This document shows, piece by piece, positions 1 to 9,218 of a stretch of 64,000 bases of DNA. Source of the DNA: Cryobacterium levicorallinum (lineage in GTDB: Bacteria; Actinomycetota; Actinomycetes; Actinomycetales; Microbacteriaceae). The stretch covers positions 124,001-188,000 of the forward strand of contig NZ_SOFE01000008.1 in NCBI RefSeq assembly GCF_004402405.1. The letters run 5' to 3'. Each line of letters starts with the position of its first letter. Position 1 is the first letter of the stretch. The position numbers were made by a program, and so were the translations under genes. The notes beneath the pieces were generated by a model that saw only the letters and a program-made list of their open reading frames with translations, did not search any database and was not told where the DNA came from.

Positions 1-2553
1 GATCCAGACGGCGCGACGGCTAGCGACCGCGGCAGTCCGGTACCAGGGCAGGGTGAGCCGCAGCCGTTCGGCGAGCAGTTCTCCGACGGTGATCTCGGTG
101 TCCCGATGCTCACCGATATCGGCGAGGGCAACCCGGCGCAGGGTCTGCTGCCGGTCGGATGGCAGCGGGTAGCCGAGCACCTGCAGTCGTCCGCTGACCG
201 GATCAAGTCGTCCGGCGAGGGTGGCCGCGACGACCCGGCGGTGACCGGCCGTGCCGGTGAGCCGCACGAGCGAACCAGCCGGAATACTCAGGCTGAGCGG
301 ACCGATCGGCGCGGTCTCGAGGCCGAAGACGACTTCATCGGCCGTGATCGCATCGGTCTGCTCCGCCGCCCACGCGCTGTCGTGCAGGTGCTGGCGCAGT
401 CCTTCCCCCTCGATATCGACGTTCGGCAGCAGCCGCCCGAGCCAGCGTGGCAGCCACCAGGCGGCTTTTCCGGCGAGTGCCATCGCGGCCGGAACGAGCG
501 TCATGCGCACCAGGAAGGCGTCGAGCATGACCCCTACAGCCAGCGCGAAGGCGATGCCTTTGATGGCGCCGGTGCCGTCGGGGACGAACGCGAAGAAGAC
601 GAAGAACATGATCAGGGCCGCGGCGGTGACAACCCGGCCGGCATGGGCGAAGCCGTGGATGATCGATTGCCGGGCGTTGCCGGTGCGCACGAATTCCTCG
701 CGCATTCCCGAGACGAGGAACACCTCGTAGTCCATCGCGAGGCCGAACAAGACCGCCATGAGCAGAATTGGCAGAAAGCTGAGGATGGGGCCGGGGTTTT
801 CTACGCCGAACAGGTCGGGAAACCAGCCCCACTGAAAGATCGCCACGGTGGCGCCGATGGCGGCGAACACCGACAGTAAAAAGCCGAGCGCGGCCTTGAT
901 CGGCACGAAGACGGAGCGAAACACCATCATGAGCAGAATGATCGAGAGCCCAACCACGATGAGCGCGAAGGGAATGAGCGCGTCGGTCAGCCGGTTGGAG
1001 ATGTCTATGCCGACGGCAGTCGCGCCGGTGACGGCGATCGGGGTGCCGAGGCTCGCGGTGATGCCCGGGCCGAGGTCTCGAATCATTTGCACGAGGTCTT
1101 TCGTGGCCGCGGCATCCGGTGCGCTGTCGGGCATCACCTGAATGATGGCCGTGTCGACGGTGGGGTTTGGGGTACCCGTGCCCACGTAGGCGACGCCCGG
1201 CAGGTCGCGAATCTGGGCGCCGATGGTGTCGAGGTCACCGAAGATGTCGGTGGTCTGGGTGATGTCGACGACGACGACGAGCGGGCCGTTGTAGCCGGGG
1301 CCGAAGCCGTCGTTGATGAGCTGGTAGGCCTCCCGCTGGGTCGAGCCGGCCGGTTCGGAGCCGCCGTCCGGCAGGTTGAGGTCGAGGCTGAGTGCGGGAA
1401 TGGCGAGAGTTCCCAGCACGCCGACCACCACAATGACGGCGACGATCGGGGCCTTGAGTACCAGTCCGACCCAGCGCCGGCCCAGGGTCGGTCTTCCATC
1501 GTCGGGGGTGGTCGCCCGACGGTGGGCCCGTCCGCCGACTTTGGGGATGAGTTTGCCCTTGACCACGCCGAGCACGGCGGGCAGCAGGGTCACGGCCACG
1601 CCGATCGAGACCAGCACGGCGAATGCGGCGCCGAGTCCCATCACGCTCAAGAAGGGGATGCCGACCACCAGTAGTCCGAGCAGGGCGATGATCACGGTGA
1701 TGCCGGCAAAGACCACGGCGCCACCGGCGGTGGCGACGGCCGTCGCGGCCGATTCGTGCGGTTTCATGCCGGTAGCCAGCTGGGATCGATGCCGCGACAA
1801 AATGAACAGCGAGTAGTCGATGCCGACCGCGAGCCCGAGCATGAGCGCGAGCATGGGGGCGGTGCTCGAGACCGAGACGAAGGCGCTCACCGCGGTGATG
1901 CCGCCGATCGCGACGCCGACGCCGATCATGGCCATGAGAAGCGGCATGCCGGCGGCGAGCAGGGAACCGAAGGTGATGAGCAGCACGACGCCGGCGAAGA
2001 GCACGCCGAGCACCTCGGTGACGGTGATACCGAAGGTGTTGTCCTGGAAGACCTGGCCGCCGAACGCGACCTGCAAGCCGGCGTCCTCCCCGATCGACCG
2101 AGTGGCCACGAGGGCGTCGAGGGTGTCCGTGGACACGTCGGTGGATTGCCCAGTGAGCGCCACCTGACTGAAAGCGGTCTCGGAGTCGCTCGAGACGGCA
2201 TCCGCTGCGTAGTCGCTGAACGGGGTGATCACGGTGTCGACGCCGTCGATGACGCCGATCTCTGTGGCCATGCTTTCGATGGCGGCCCGGTACGGCGCAT
2301 CATCAATGGATGCCCCGCTCGGCACGTGATAAACGACCTGCACCTGCGCGCCGGCCGCCGAGGGGAACACCGCGGCGAGCGAGTCGATGGCATCCTGCGA
2401 CTCGGTGCCGGGGATCGCGTAGGACTCCTGCGTCTGGCCGTTGAGGGCCATGCCGCCGCCGAAGATGCCGGCGAGCAGCAGCACCCAGATGCCGATGTTG
2501 AGCCAGGCCCGCCGGTAGGCGAAGTGGCCGAGACGATACAGAACGGTTGCCAT
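1..2553 (-). CDS. MMPL/RND-family exporter fused to a degenerate ABC-ATPase-like domain (3' end outside window)
   Basis: Starts at ATG 2553 and stays open to the window edge (851 codons seen). It is a membrane exporter of the MMPL (RND superfamily) type: an N-terminal membrane segment, a periplasmic loop, a block of membrane helices, then a second copy of the same layout, ending near residue 700. From about residue 735 the chain reads like the start of an ABC ATPase (GPLSLSIPAGS, then GRLDPVSGRL), but the Walker A region reads GTAGHRRVV and lacks the Lys-Ser/Thr pair, so ATP hydrolysis is unlikely. It lies 28 bp after a TetR gene on the same strand and is probably regulated by it. The substrate is unknown; lipids or drugs are typical for the family. 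Confidence 0.85.
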   Translation of the reverse strand, partial: MATVLYRLGHFAYRRAWLNIGIWVLLLAGIFGGGMALNGQTQESYAIPGTESQDAIDSLAAVFPSAAGAQVQVVYHVPSGASIDDAPYRAAIESMATEIGVIDGVDTVITPFSDYAADAVSSDSETAFSQVALTGQSTDVSTDTLDALVATRSIGEDAGLQVAFGGQVFQDNTFGITVTEVLGVLFAGVVLLITFGSLLAAGMPLLMAMIGVGVAIGGITAVSAFVSVSSTAPMLALMLGLAVGIDYSLFILSRHRSQLATGMKPHESAATAVATAGGAVVFAGITVIIALLGLLVVGIPFLSVMGLGAAFAVLVSIGVAVTLLPAVLGVVKGKLIPKVGGRAHRRATTPDDGRPTLGRRWVGLVLKAPIVAVIVVVGVLGTLAIPALSLDLNLPDGGSEPAGSTQREAYQLINDGFGPGYNGPLVVVVDITQTTDIFGDLDTIGAQIRDLPGVAYVGTGTPNPTVDTAIIQVMPDSAPDAAATKDLVQMIRDLGPGITASLGTPIAVTGATAVGIDISNRLTDALIPFALIVVGLSIILLMMVFRSVFVPIKAALGFLLSVFAAIGATVAIFQWGWFPDLFGVENPGPILSFLPILLMAVLFGLAMDYEVFLVSGMREEFVRTGNARQSIIHGFAHAGRVVTAAALIMFFVFFAFVPDGTGAIKGIAFALAVGVMLDAFLVRMTLVPAAMALAGKAAWWLPRWLGRLLPNVDIEGEGLRQHLHDSAWAAEQTDAITADEVVFGLETAPIGPLSLSIPAGSLVRLTGTAGHRRVVAATLAGRLDPVSGRLQVLGYPLPSDRQQTLRRVALADIGEHRDTEITVGELLAERLRLTLPWYRTAAVASRRAVWI

Positions 2554-2581
2554 GAAAACTACTTTCGGACGGCGCAGAAAT

Positions 2582-3214
2582 TCAGGAGTGAGCGGGGCGC
2601 GGGTGTACGGAGACGGGGGCGAGCAGTTCGGTCATCACGGTGCGCAGCGCCGGGCGCAGGTCGTCGTCGGGCAGGGTGGCCTCGCCCAGAAAGGTCATGC
2701 CGGCCACGAGCGAGTAGGCGGCACCGCCGAGGGCGAAGCCGAACCGCAGGCGGTCTTCATTGCTCGCGTCGTCGTGGCAGATACTCGCGGCGAGACGAAC
2801 GATGAGCAGTCCGGCCCGGTCGATGATGGCGATGCCGCGCAGCGACTGGGCCTGGTTGATGAAGGTGTGCAGTTCCAGCCGAAACTCGAGCAGAAAGTCG
2901 ATGAAGTCATCGACGAACCGCTCACGGGTGGCAATGGTCTCGGGCTCGGTCACGAAGCGGTCGAGAACGACCTCGAGCTGGTCGATGGCCGGCGTGAGCA
3001 CCTGCTCGAGCAGCATCTCCTTGGAGGCGAAGTGGTAGAGCACGCTGGATTTGGAGAAGCCCGCGATGTCGGCAATATTCTGCAGCGAGGTTGCCGCGAA
3101 TCCCACCGACGCGAACTGGGTCAGCGCGACCTGGCGCAGGTCGGCGCCGGTTTGTGAGCGGATGCCGCCGGCCGGCGGTGCAGCGGATGTCGCAGGAAGA
3201 ATGGGCACGACCAC
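2582..3214 (-). CDS. TetR/AcrR-family transcriptional regulator
   Basis: About 210 aa, starting at GTG 3214; an internal start nearer the DNA-binding domain is possible. Residues about 22-70 form the TetR helix-turn-helix (LQNIADIAGFSKSSVLYHFASKE); the rest is a helical ligand-binding and dimerisation domain of ordinary length. It lies just upstream of the MMPL exporter on the same strand with a 28-bp gap, and directly downstream of a palindromic operator pair at 3223-3256. The simplest reading is an autoregulated repressor that also controls the exporter. The inducer cannot be deduced. Confidence 0.88.
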   Translation of the reverse strand: MVVPILPATSAAPPAGGIRSQTGADLRQVALTQFASVGFAATSLQNIADIAGFSKSSVLYHFASKEMLLEQVLTPAIDQLEVVLDRFVTEPETIATRERFVDDFIDFLLEFRLELHTFINQAQSLRGIAIIDRAGLLIVRLAASICHDDASNEDRLRFGFALGGAAYSLVAGMTFLGEATLPDDDLRPALRTVMTELLAPVSVHPRPAHS

Positions 3215-3222
3215 AGGCTAGT

Positions 3223-3256
3223 TGACCGATCGGTCAGATCCTGTCCGATCGGTCAG
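3223..3256. promoter_or_regulatory. Tandem TetR operator
   Basis: TGACCGATCGGTCA at 3223-3236 is a perfect 14-bp palindrome. Its half CCGATCGGTCAG (3226-3237) is repeated exactly at 3245-3256, 19 bp further on. The pair begins 9 bp upstream of the tetR GTG, a usual place for a self-repressing TetR operator. Binding by this TetR is inferred. Confidence 0.7.
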
Positions 3257-3332
3257 TTCAGGGGTTTTTCTCAGCCTATTCGGGTTTGCCCAGGCCGGGG
3301 AGGCTCCGGGTAACCTTAGGCCGGAGGTTCAC

Positions 3333-3521
3333 ATGCGAAAGTTCATATTCAGCAGTGCCATGATCGGCGTCATCGCCGGCGGATGGAACACCGTGCAGGC
3401 CACCAGGCACGGACCGCGCGACTGGCGTCTGGTGATGTTGTGGCTGGGGTGGGCGCTGAGCGCCGCTGTGGCCATCGGCACGGTCATCGAAGACGCCAAT
3501 AAACGCGAAATCGACAGCTGA
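3333..3521 (+). CDS. Small membrane protein, 62 aa, unknown function
   Basis: ATG 3333 follows a good ribosome binding site (CCGGAGG, 3321-3327). The 62-residue product has a hydrophobic N-terminal stretch (SSAMIGVIAGG) and a second one near residues 33-50 (LVMLWLGWALSAAVAIG), so it is probably a two-helix membrane protein with a charged C-terminus. The frame is open further upstream to a TTG at 3222, but that would run through the TetR operator, so the start at 3333 is preferred. I do not recognise a family. Confidence 0.6.
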   Translation: MRKFIFSSAMIGVIAGGWNTVQATRHGPRDWRLVMLWLGWALSAAVAIGTVIEDANKREIDS

Positions 3522-3620
3522 GTTCGGCTGCTGGTCGGCGCGCCGTCCGGCGAGTCGCTGTTTGGTGACCGAAACTGGAGGCAGTAGCTGATTGTCGGCT
3601 GCATCTGAAAGGGGCTCGTC

Positions 3621-4109
3621 ATGTTTGGTCGTCGACGCCGACGTTTGGCCGCGAGCGCGGCGATGAGCGTGGCCGCAGCCCCGGTCCTTGGCGACGAACA
3701 GATTTTTGAGCTGCTGCACGACAAACTCCGCGAACTCATCGGCGAAAACGGCGACTGGACGCTCTCGCCCCGGACCCCCGGCGATACCGACGTCATATTT
3801 CACGGGCTCAAGGCCCGGGAGATCGCGGTCGAACTGACCGAGACCATCCTCACCGAGCAGGCGACGCTGCGCGGCGAAAGCAGCGGCGAACCGACGGCGT
3901 TGTCCTGGACCCCGGCCCCGATTGTCACCTGGAACGATCCCGTCCCGATCACCGCGCAGCCAATCGACGCAGCCCCGATCCACACCCAGCTGATCAACAC
4001 GGCCCCCATTGCAACCGTGGCCAGCTCGGACGACGACCTCGCCGCAGCATCCGCTGCCTGGATCGACAAAGCGTCGGCCACCCTCGCCTCCGCTCGCCTC
4101 GTAGCCTAA
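3621..4109 (+). CDS. Hypothetical protein, 162 aa
   Basis: ATG 3621 follows AAAGGGG (3610-3616). The N-terminus is Arg-rich (FGRRRRRLAAS) and leads into an Ala-rich stretch. Residues about 25-80 look folded and acidic (DEQIFELLHDKLRELIGENGDW), while residues 85-150 are low-complexity and rich in Ala, Pro and Thr. No catalytic motif is visible. It ends 46 bp before the GH15 gene and could be co-transcribed with it, though no functional link is apparent. Confidence 0.6.
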   Translation: MFGRRRRRLAASAAMSVAAAPVLGDEQIFELLHDKLRELIGENGDWTLSPRTPGDTDVIFHGLKAREIAVELTETILTEQATLRGESSGEPTALSWTPAPIVTWNDPVPITAQPIDAAPIHTQLINTAPIATVASSDDDLAAASAAWIDKASATLASARLVA

Positions 4110-4155
4110 GCAGATCGTCAGCGCACTCTCACCCTCCTGCTGACAGGATGGCCTG

Positions 4156-5955
4156 ATGGCACTCCCCATCGAGGACTACGCACTGATCAGCGACTGCCAT
4201 TCGGCGGCACTCGTCGGACTCAATGGCAGCATCGACTGGCTCTGCCTGCCCCGCTACGACTCCGCGTCAATGTTCGGTGCGCTGCTCGGCGATGAAAACC
4301 ATGGCCGCTGGCTGCTCGCTCCCGCCGACCCAAACGCCATCGCCACCCGCCGCTACGACGGCGACACCTTCGTGCTATCGACACTGTGGACCACCAGCAC
4401 CGGGCAGGTCGAGGTGCTCGACTTCATGCCGCACGGTGATGGCCGGGCCGACCTGGTGCGCCGGGTGCGCGGCATCACCGGCACGATGGCGATGACGCAG
4501 GATCTGCGCATCCGCTTTGGCTATGCGACGACGATTCCGTGGGTGCGCCAGCTGAAGGGCGAGTCGGTGCGCGGCCTGGTCGCGATCGCCGGACCCGACG
4601 CCATCGTCGTGCGCGGCCCGGCGCTCCGCGCGTCAGACCACCGGCACGAATCGCACTTCGATGTCATCGCCGGCGAAACCGTCGATGCCCAAATGACCTG
4701 GTATCGCTCGCACCGGGAGATTCCACCGGCCATCGACATCGATGCGGCCTACCGCTCGACCCGCGCCTGGTGGCAGAGCTGGGCATCCCGTTGCAGCCAC
4801 GACGGCCCCCTGCGCGCCCAGGTGGTTCGTTCGCTGCTGGTGCTGCGCGCCCTGACGCACGAACGAACCGGCGGCATCGTGGCCGCAGCGACCACGTCAC
4901 TCCCCGAGCAGACCGGTGGCACCCGCAACTGGGATTACCGCTACGTCTGGCTGCGGGACGCCTCACTCACGCTCGAGGTGCTGCTCAGCCACGGCTACGA
5001 GGTGGAAGCCGGCGACTGGCGGGCCTGGCTGCTGCGCGCCATTGCCGGGGATCCGAGCGACGTGCAGATCATGTATGGGCTCTCCGGCGAGCGCTACCTC
5101 CCCGAACGCGAGCTGAGCAGCCTGCCCGGCTACAACGGCTCCTCCCCCGTGCGGGTTGGCAACGACGCGGTCAACCAGTTCCAGTCCGACGTCATCGGCG
5201 AGGTCATGGTCGCCCTGCACGCCGCACGCGCTGCCGGGGTGCGCGAAACCGAGTTCTCCTGGCCGCTGCAGCGAGCACTCATGAGCTTTCTCGAGAAGAA
5301 CTGGCGCCGGGCCGACCAGGGCATCTGGGAGGTGCGCGGGCAGGCCCGCGAATTCACGCACTCCCGCGTCATGGTCTGGGCCGCCTTCGACCGTGCCGTG
5401 CGCGGCATCCAGGAGTGCGGCCTCGACGGTCCGCTCGAACGCTGGAAGACGCTGCGCGACGAGGTGCGCGCCGACATCGAAACCCGCGGTTTCAACGAAA
5501 ACCTCGGCAGCTACGTGCAGTACTACGGCAGTACCGAAGTGGATGCCTCCCTCCTCGTCCTCCCTCAGGTCGGCTTCTGCGCACCGACCGATCCGCGCAT
5601 GCTCGGTACCGTGGCCGCGATCGAGGCGGACCTCTGCCGCGATGGCCTACTCCTGCGCTACCGCACGACTGCCGGGGTGGACGGATTGCCGCCGGGTGAG
5701 CATCCGTTTCTGGCCTGCTCGTTCTGGCTGGTCGAGCAGTACGCCACCTCCGGCCGCATCGACGATGCCAACATACTGATGAACCGCCTGCTCGGCTTCG
5801 TCAACGATGTCGGCCTGCTCTCCGAGGAGTACGACGTTGCGGGCGGGCACCAGGCCGGCAACACCCCGCAGGCGCTCTCCCACCTGGCGCTGGTGCGGGC
5901 AGCGGATTCCATCGTCGCGGGCCTGGCCTCCCCCACCCGAGTGCTGGCGGGCTAA
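4156..5955 (+). CDS. Glycoside hydrolase family 15 protein (trehalase/glucoamylase-like)
   Basis: 599 aa, the usual length of actinobacterial GH15 proteins. The N-terminal beta domain opens with IEDYALISDCHSAALVGLNGSID, typical of the family. The (alpha/alpha)6 barrel follows with NWDYRYVWLRDAS near residue 258. The segment DQGIWEVRG (near residue 390) carries the expected general acid Glu, and LLSEEYD near the C-terminus carries the expected base. No signal peptide is seen, so it is cytoplasmic. Members cleave trehalose or alpha-glucans, and many actinobacterial ones with this N-terminus are trehalases, but the substrate cannot be fixed from sequence alone. Confidence 0.85.
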   Translation: MALPIEDYALISDCHSAALVGLNGSIDWLCLPRYDSASMFGALLGDENHGRWLLAPADPNAIATRRYDGDTFVLSTLWTTSTGQVEVLDFMPHGDGRADLVRRVRGITGTMAMTQDLRIRFGYATTIPWVRQLKGESVRGLVAIAGPDAIVVRGPALRASDHRHESHFDVIAGETVDAQMTWYRSHREIPPAIDIDAAYRSTRAWWQSWASRCSHDGPLRAQVVRSLLVLRALTHERTGGIVAAATTSLPEQTGGTRNWDYRYVWLRDASLTLEVLLSHGYEVEAGDWRAWLLRAIAGDPSDVQIMYGLSGERYLPERELSSLPGYNGSSPVRVGNDAVNQFQSDVIGEVMVALHAARAAGVRETEFSWPLQRALMSFLEKNWRRADQGIWEVRGQAREFTHSRVMVWAAFDRAVRGIQECGLDGPLERWKTLRDEVRADIETRGFNENLGSYVQYYGSTEVDASLLVLPQVGFCAPTDPRMLGTVAAIEADLCRDGLLLRYRTTAGVDGLPPGEHPFLACSFWLVEQYATSGRIDDANILMNRLLGFVNDVGLLSEEYDVAGGHQAGNTPQALSHLALVRAADSIVAGLASPTRVLAG

Positions 5956-6037
5956 AAATCACAACCTCTACAGTTCAGCGCTTTTTATTGTAGGTATTCT
6001 TCAGCGCCGGGTACCTGCCGATATCTAAATTGAAAAC

Positions 6038-6646
6038 ATGACCGACACCATCCGCTCGAGCGCTCCGGCTCGCCGCATTCTGCCCGCCCGTGATCTTGCC
6101 CAGATCGCTATTTTCGCCGCCCTCATCGCCGCGCTCGGCCTGCCGGGACCGCTCAATATCGGCCCGGTGCCGATCACGATGCAGACCCTCGGCGTGATGC
6201 TCGCCGGCGCCATTCTCGGCCCGCGCAAGGGAACCCTCGCCGTGCTGTTGTTCCTCGTGCTGACCGCGGTCGGGCTGCCCCTGCTCGCCGGCGCCCGCGG
6301 TGGAATCGGCGTCTTCACCGTCAGCCCGGCTGCCGGCTACCTGTACGGCTGGCTCCTCGGTGCTTTCGTCACCGGCTACCTCACCGCCCGCCTGCTGCCG
6401 AAGTACCCGTTCTGGCCGGCCCTCGGTGCCACCATTCTTGGCGGCATCGTCGCCGTCTATCTCCTGGGCATTCCGGTCATGGCCATCAATCTCGGGCTGC
6501 CGCTCTGGACTGCGATCGGCCTGAACGTCGCCTTCCTGCCCGGCGACCTGATCAAGGTCATCGTGACCGTGCTGGTCGCCCGCCAGGTACACAAGGCCTA
6601 CCCCGGCCTGATCGCGCTGCCGAAGGGGCGCCAGGGCCACGCGTGA
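6038..6646 (+). CDS. bioY: Biotin ECF transporter S component BioY
   Basis: 202 aa with about six membrane segments. Family signatures include PLNIGPVPITMQTLGVMLAG near the N-terminus, GARGGIGVF in the middle and FLPGDLIKVIVTVLVA near the C-terminus. BioY binds biotin in the membrane and passes it through the ECF module. It is first in a three-gene operon with the ATPase and T component: its TGA overlaps the next GTG by 4 bases (GTGA, 6643-6646). The AT-rich leader at 5956-6037 probably holds the promoter; I could not identify a biotin-regulator site with confidence. Confidence 0.93.
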   Translation: MTDTIRSSAPARRILPARDLAQIAIFAALIAALGLPGPLNIGPVPITMQTLGVMLAGAILGPRKGTLAVLLFLVLTAVGLPLLAGARGGIGVFTVSPAAGYLYGWLLGAFVTGYLTARLLPKYPFWPALGATILGGIVAVYLLGIPVMAINLGLPLWTAIGLNVAFLPGDLIKVIVTVLVARQVHKAYPGLIALPKGRQGHA

Positions 6647-7323
6647 GCAGCATCCGCTTCGAGCAGGTTTCGCATGCGTTCGGCGCCCGCTCGGTGCTGC
6701 GTGATGTGAACCTGCACCTGACCGAGCAGCGCATCGGTATCGTCGGCGCGAACGGCTCGGGCAAGTCCACCCTGGTGCGCCTGATCAACGGGCTCGTCAC
6801 CCCGCAAAGCGGCACCGTGACAGTCGACGGGCAGACTGTGGGCCGGCACGCCCGAGACGTGCGGCGCAAGATCGGGTTCATCTTCACCAACCCCGACAAC
6901 CAGATCGTAATGCCCACGGTGCGGGAAGACGTCGCCTTCACGCTGCGGCGCCGCGGCCTCGATAAGGGGCAGATCGACGAGCGCACGACGGCCGCGCTCG
7001 CTCAGTTCGGGCTGAGCGAGCACGCCGATCATCCGGCGCATCGCCTGTCCGGCGGGCAGAAACAGCTGCTGGCTCTCGCCGCCGTGCTGGTCGCCGAGCC
7101 GGCGACGATTGTCGCCGATGAACCGACCACTCTGCTCGACGCCCGCAATGTGCGGCGCATCAGCGAACTGTTGCAGACGCTCCCCCAGCAGGTCATCGTG
7201 GTCACCCATCACCTGCACCTGGTCGAAGAATTCGACCGGGTGATCGTGATCGAGGAGGGCGAAGTCGTGGCCGACGGCACGCCGGAACGGTCGCTCGCGG
7301 CCTATCGCGCCCTGCTCGCATGA
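6643..7323 (+). CDS. bioM: Biotin ECF transporter ATP-binding protein
   Basis: 226 aa starting at GTG 6643. All ABC ATPase motifs are present: Walker A GANGSGKST (about residues 34-42), signature LSGGQKQ, Walker B TIVADEPT and a switch His in VTHHLH. It powers uptake with the T component encoded next, which it overlaps by 4 bases (ATGA, 7320-7323). At this length it is a single-domain EcfA-type ATPase, as in BioMNY systems that use one ATPase as a homodimer. Confidence 0.93.
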   Translation: MSSIRFEQVSHAFGARSVLRDVNLHLTEQRIGIVGANGSGKSTLVRLINGLVTPQSGTVTVDGQTVGRHARDVRRKIGFIFTNPDNQIVMPTVREDVAFTLRRRGLDKGQIDERTTAALAQFGLSEHADHPAHRLSGGQKQLLALAAVLVAEPATIVADEPTTLLDARNVRRISELLQTLPQQVIVVTHHLHLVEEFDRVIVIEEGEVVADGTPERSLAAYRALLA

Positions 7324-7913
7324 TCGGGCTGTACAGCCCCGGCAGCTCGTTCATTCACCGCGCGCCGACGCTGCTCAAGCTGTTTCTGCTCTCGCTCTGC
7401 GTCTTACTGATCGGAACCTCGCCCGACCTCCGCCTTATCGGCGGCGCCGTGGCCGGGGTCGTGCTGCTGTTTGTGATCGCCCGCGTTCCGGTGCGAGCCG
7501 CCGCGGGGCAGATCATTCCGATTCTGTTCATTTTGCTAATCGCCGTGCCCATCCAGGGGCTGCTCTCCGGCTGGCTCGTGGCTGCCCTCATGGCTGGCCG
7601 GTTGCTCGTCGCCGTCGCCCTCGCCGCCCTGTTCACCATGACCACAACGGTCACGGCGGTGCTCGAAGCGTTCCAGACGCTGCTGCGCCCTTTTCGACGG
7701 TTCGTCGACCCCGACAGGGTAGGACTGCTCGTGGCCCTCACCATTCGCTGTATTCCGCTGGTCAGTGACATCGTGCGCGAGGTACTCGAGGCGCGCACCG
7801 CGCGCGGTACGCAGTGGTCGCTCATGTCGATCGCAGTACCGGTGGTGGTGCGCTCACTTTATGCAGCGGATGCCCTCGGCGAGGCGCTGATCGCGCGCGG
7901 TCTCGACGACTGA
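7320..7913 (+). CDS. bioN: Biotin ECF transporter T component (EcfT/CbiQ family)
   Basis: 197 aa with four or five membrane helices and the two short coupling motifs of EcfT proteins, EARTARG and ALIARGLDD, both with the expected Ala-Arg-Gly core. It links BioY to the ATPase. The ATG overlaps the bioM stop (ATGA), so the three proteins are translationally coupled. It is shorter than general-purpose EcfT proteins, as is usual for dedicated BioN. Confidence 0.92.
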   Translation: MIGLYSPGSSFIHRAPTLLKLFLLSLCVLLIGTSPDLRLIGGAVAGVVLLFVIARVPVRAAAGQIIPILFILLIAVPIQGLLSGWLVAALMAGRLLVAVALAALFTMTTTVTAVLEAFQTLLRPFRRFVDPDRVGLLVALTIRCIPLVSDIVREVLEARTARGTQWSLMSIAVPVVVRSLYAADALGEALIARGLDD

Positions 7914-8033
7914 ATCGCGCCACCGCGCGCCATTCAGCCCGCTCCGAGGCGAGGCGTGGCAGAGTAGGCACTTGGCCGTTCGCGCCAACCGAACAATTGC
8001 CTGCCAACTTGCTACGTTCTCGAAAGAGGCCCC

Positions 8034-9026
8034 GTGTCGAAAATCCCCGCCCTGCTCACCATTGTGGGCCTGACGCTCGCGCTCACCGCCTGCGGCAGCA
8101 GCGACACGACCGAAGCAACGGATGCCGCTGCCGCTAGCTCCCCCTCGGCTGACTGCACCGAGTCGGGCAAGCTCTCCGATAGCGTGAAGGTCACCGGTGA
8201 CTTCGGCGCTCCGCTCGACATCTCGATCGATGCACCACTGGAGCCGACGGCTTCGCAGCGCACGGTCGCCATCAAAGGCACCGGAACCGACACCGCCAAG
8301 ACGGACTCGATCGTCGAGGTGGCGATCACCCTCTACAACGCCAAGACCGAAGAGGTCATTCAGCCGACGACCTACAACACCGACGGTGCCAGCCTCGTGA
8401 TTCCGATCAATGACACGAGCTTTCTGCCGGGCCTGGTGCGTTCGGCCAATTGCGCTGTCGAGGGTGAACGCATTGTCACCGTGAGCCCGGCAGCGGATGC
8501 CTTCGCCGACCAGGGCACGACCGGCGTCGCCGCCGGCGAGCCGGTCATCTTCGTGATGGACGTCATCAGCGTGATCGAGGATGTCCCGACCCAGGCCTCC
8601 GGCGAGGACCAGCCCGTCGAAGACGGCTTCCCCACCGTGGCCCTCGCCGATGACGGCGCACCGACCATCACCATCCCCGCCACCGACGCTCCCACCGACC
8701 TGAAGATCACGAACCTGAAGACCGGTGACGGAGAAGTCGTGACCGATGGCGCGAGCGTGGCCGTCGCCTACACCGGTGCCCTCTGGGCCACCGGCGAAAC
8801 CTTCGATTCCTCCTGGGGCCGGGCCGACTACAGCCTGTTCCCGACCAACGGCGTGATCGCCGGCTTCACCGAAGCTCTGGTCGGTCAGACCGTCGGTTCC
8901 CAGGTCCTGGCCGTGATTCCGCCGGAATTCGGCTACGGCGAGGAGGGTACCCAGGGCATCTCCGGTACCGACACCCTGGTGTTCGTCATTGACATCCTCG
9001 CCGTTGCCGGTGGTCCGGCGGCCTAG
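8034..9026 (+). CDS. FKBP-type peptidyl-prolyl isomerase lipoprotein
   Basis: GTG 8034 follows GAAAGAGG (8022-8029). The 330-aa product begins with a lipoprotein signal peptide (LTLALTACGSS, lipidated Cys near residue 20), then an FKBP-related N-terminal half and a clear C-terminal FKBP domain: GDGEVVTDGASVAVAYTGAL, ETFDSSWGR, FTEALVGQTVGSQVLAVIPPEFGYG. It should act outside the membrane on folding of exported proteins. A strong terminator follows at 9045-9085, so it is probably monocistronic. Two FKBP-like halves are common in actinobacterial homologues. Confidence 0.9.
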   Translation: MSKIPALLTIVGLTLALTACGSSDTTEATDAAAASSPSADCTESGKLSDSVKVTGDFGAPLDISIDAPLEPTASQRTVAIKGTGTDTAKTDSIVEVAITLYNAKTEEVIQPTTYNTDGASLVIPINDTSFLPGLVRSANCAVEGERIVTVSPAADAFADQGTTGVAAGEPVIFVMDVISVIEDVPTQASGEDQPVEDGFPTVALADDGAPTITIPATDAPTDLKITNLKTGDGEVVTDGASVAVAYTGALWATGETFDSSWGRADYSLFPTNGVIAGFTEALVGQTVGSQVLAVIPPEFGYGEEGTQGISGTDTLVFVIDILAVAGGPAA

Positions 9027-9044
9027 AACCTCACGTTTCATCGG

Positions 9045-9085
9045 GCGCCGCCCGTCGACCACCCGGTCGGCGGGCGGCGCTTTTT
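9045..9085 (+). terminator. Rho-independent terminator after the FKBP gene
   Basis: GCGCCGCCCG (9045-9054) pairs perfectly with CGGGCGGCGC (9071-9080), with an inner GACC/GGTC pairing, followed by TTTTT. Confidence 0.9.
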
Positions 9086-9218
9086 CTTGTGCCCGGAAGC
9101 GCTGATCCTGAGTGTCCGCCCAGCCACGAACGCGAATTCCGTGAGAGTGTGGAAGCAGTAACGAATCTGTCCGGCACCTCGCCGGGCCTGAGTTCCAGCA
9201 TCGAAAGAGGCTATTCAC

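Noticed and set aside
106..2805. Several long plus-strand frames opposite the MMPL gene
   Set aside because: They are Arg/Gly/His-rich products of GC-biased third positions on the reverse strand; the minus-strand frame is a clear transporter.
5960..6030. Biotin-regulator operator before bioY
   Set aside because: A weak ACCTCTAC/GTAGGT inverted repeat is present but does not match a regulator site I know well enough to report.
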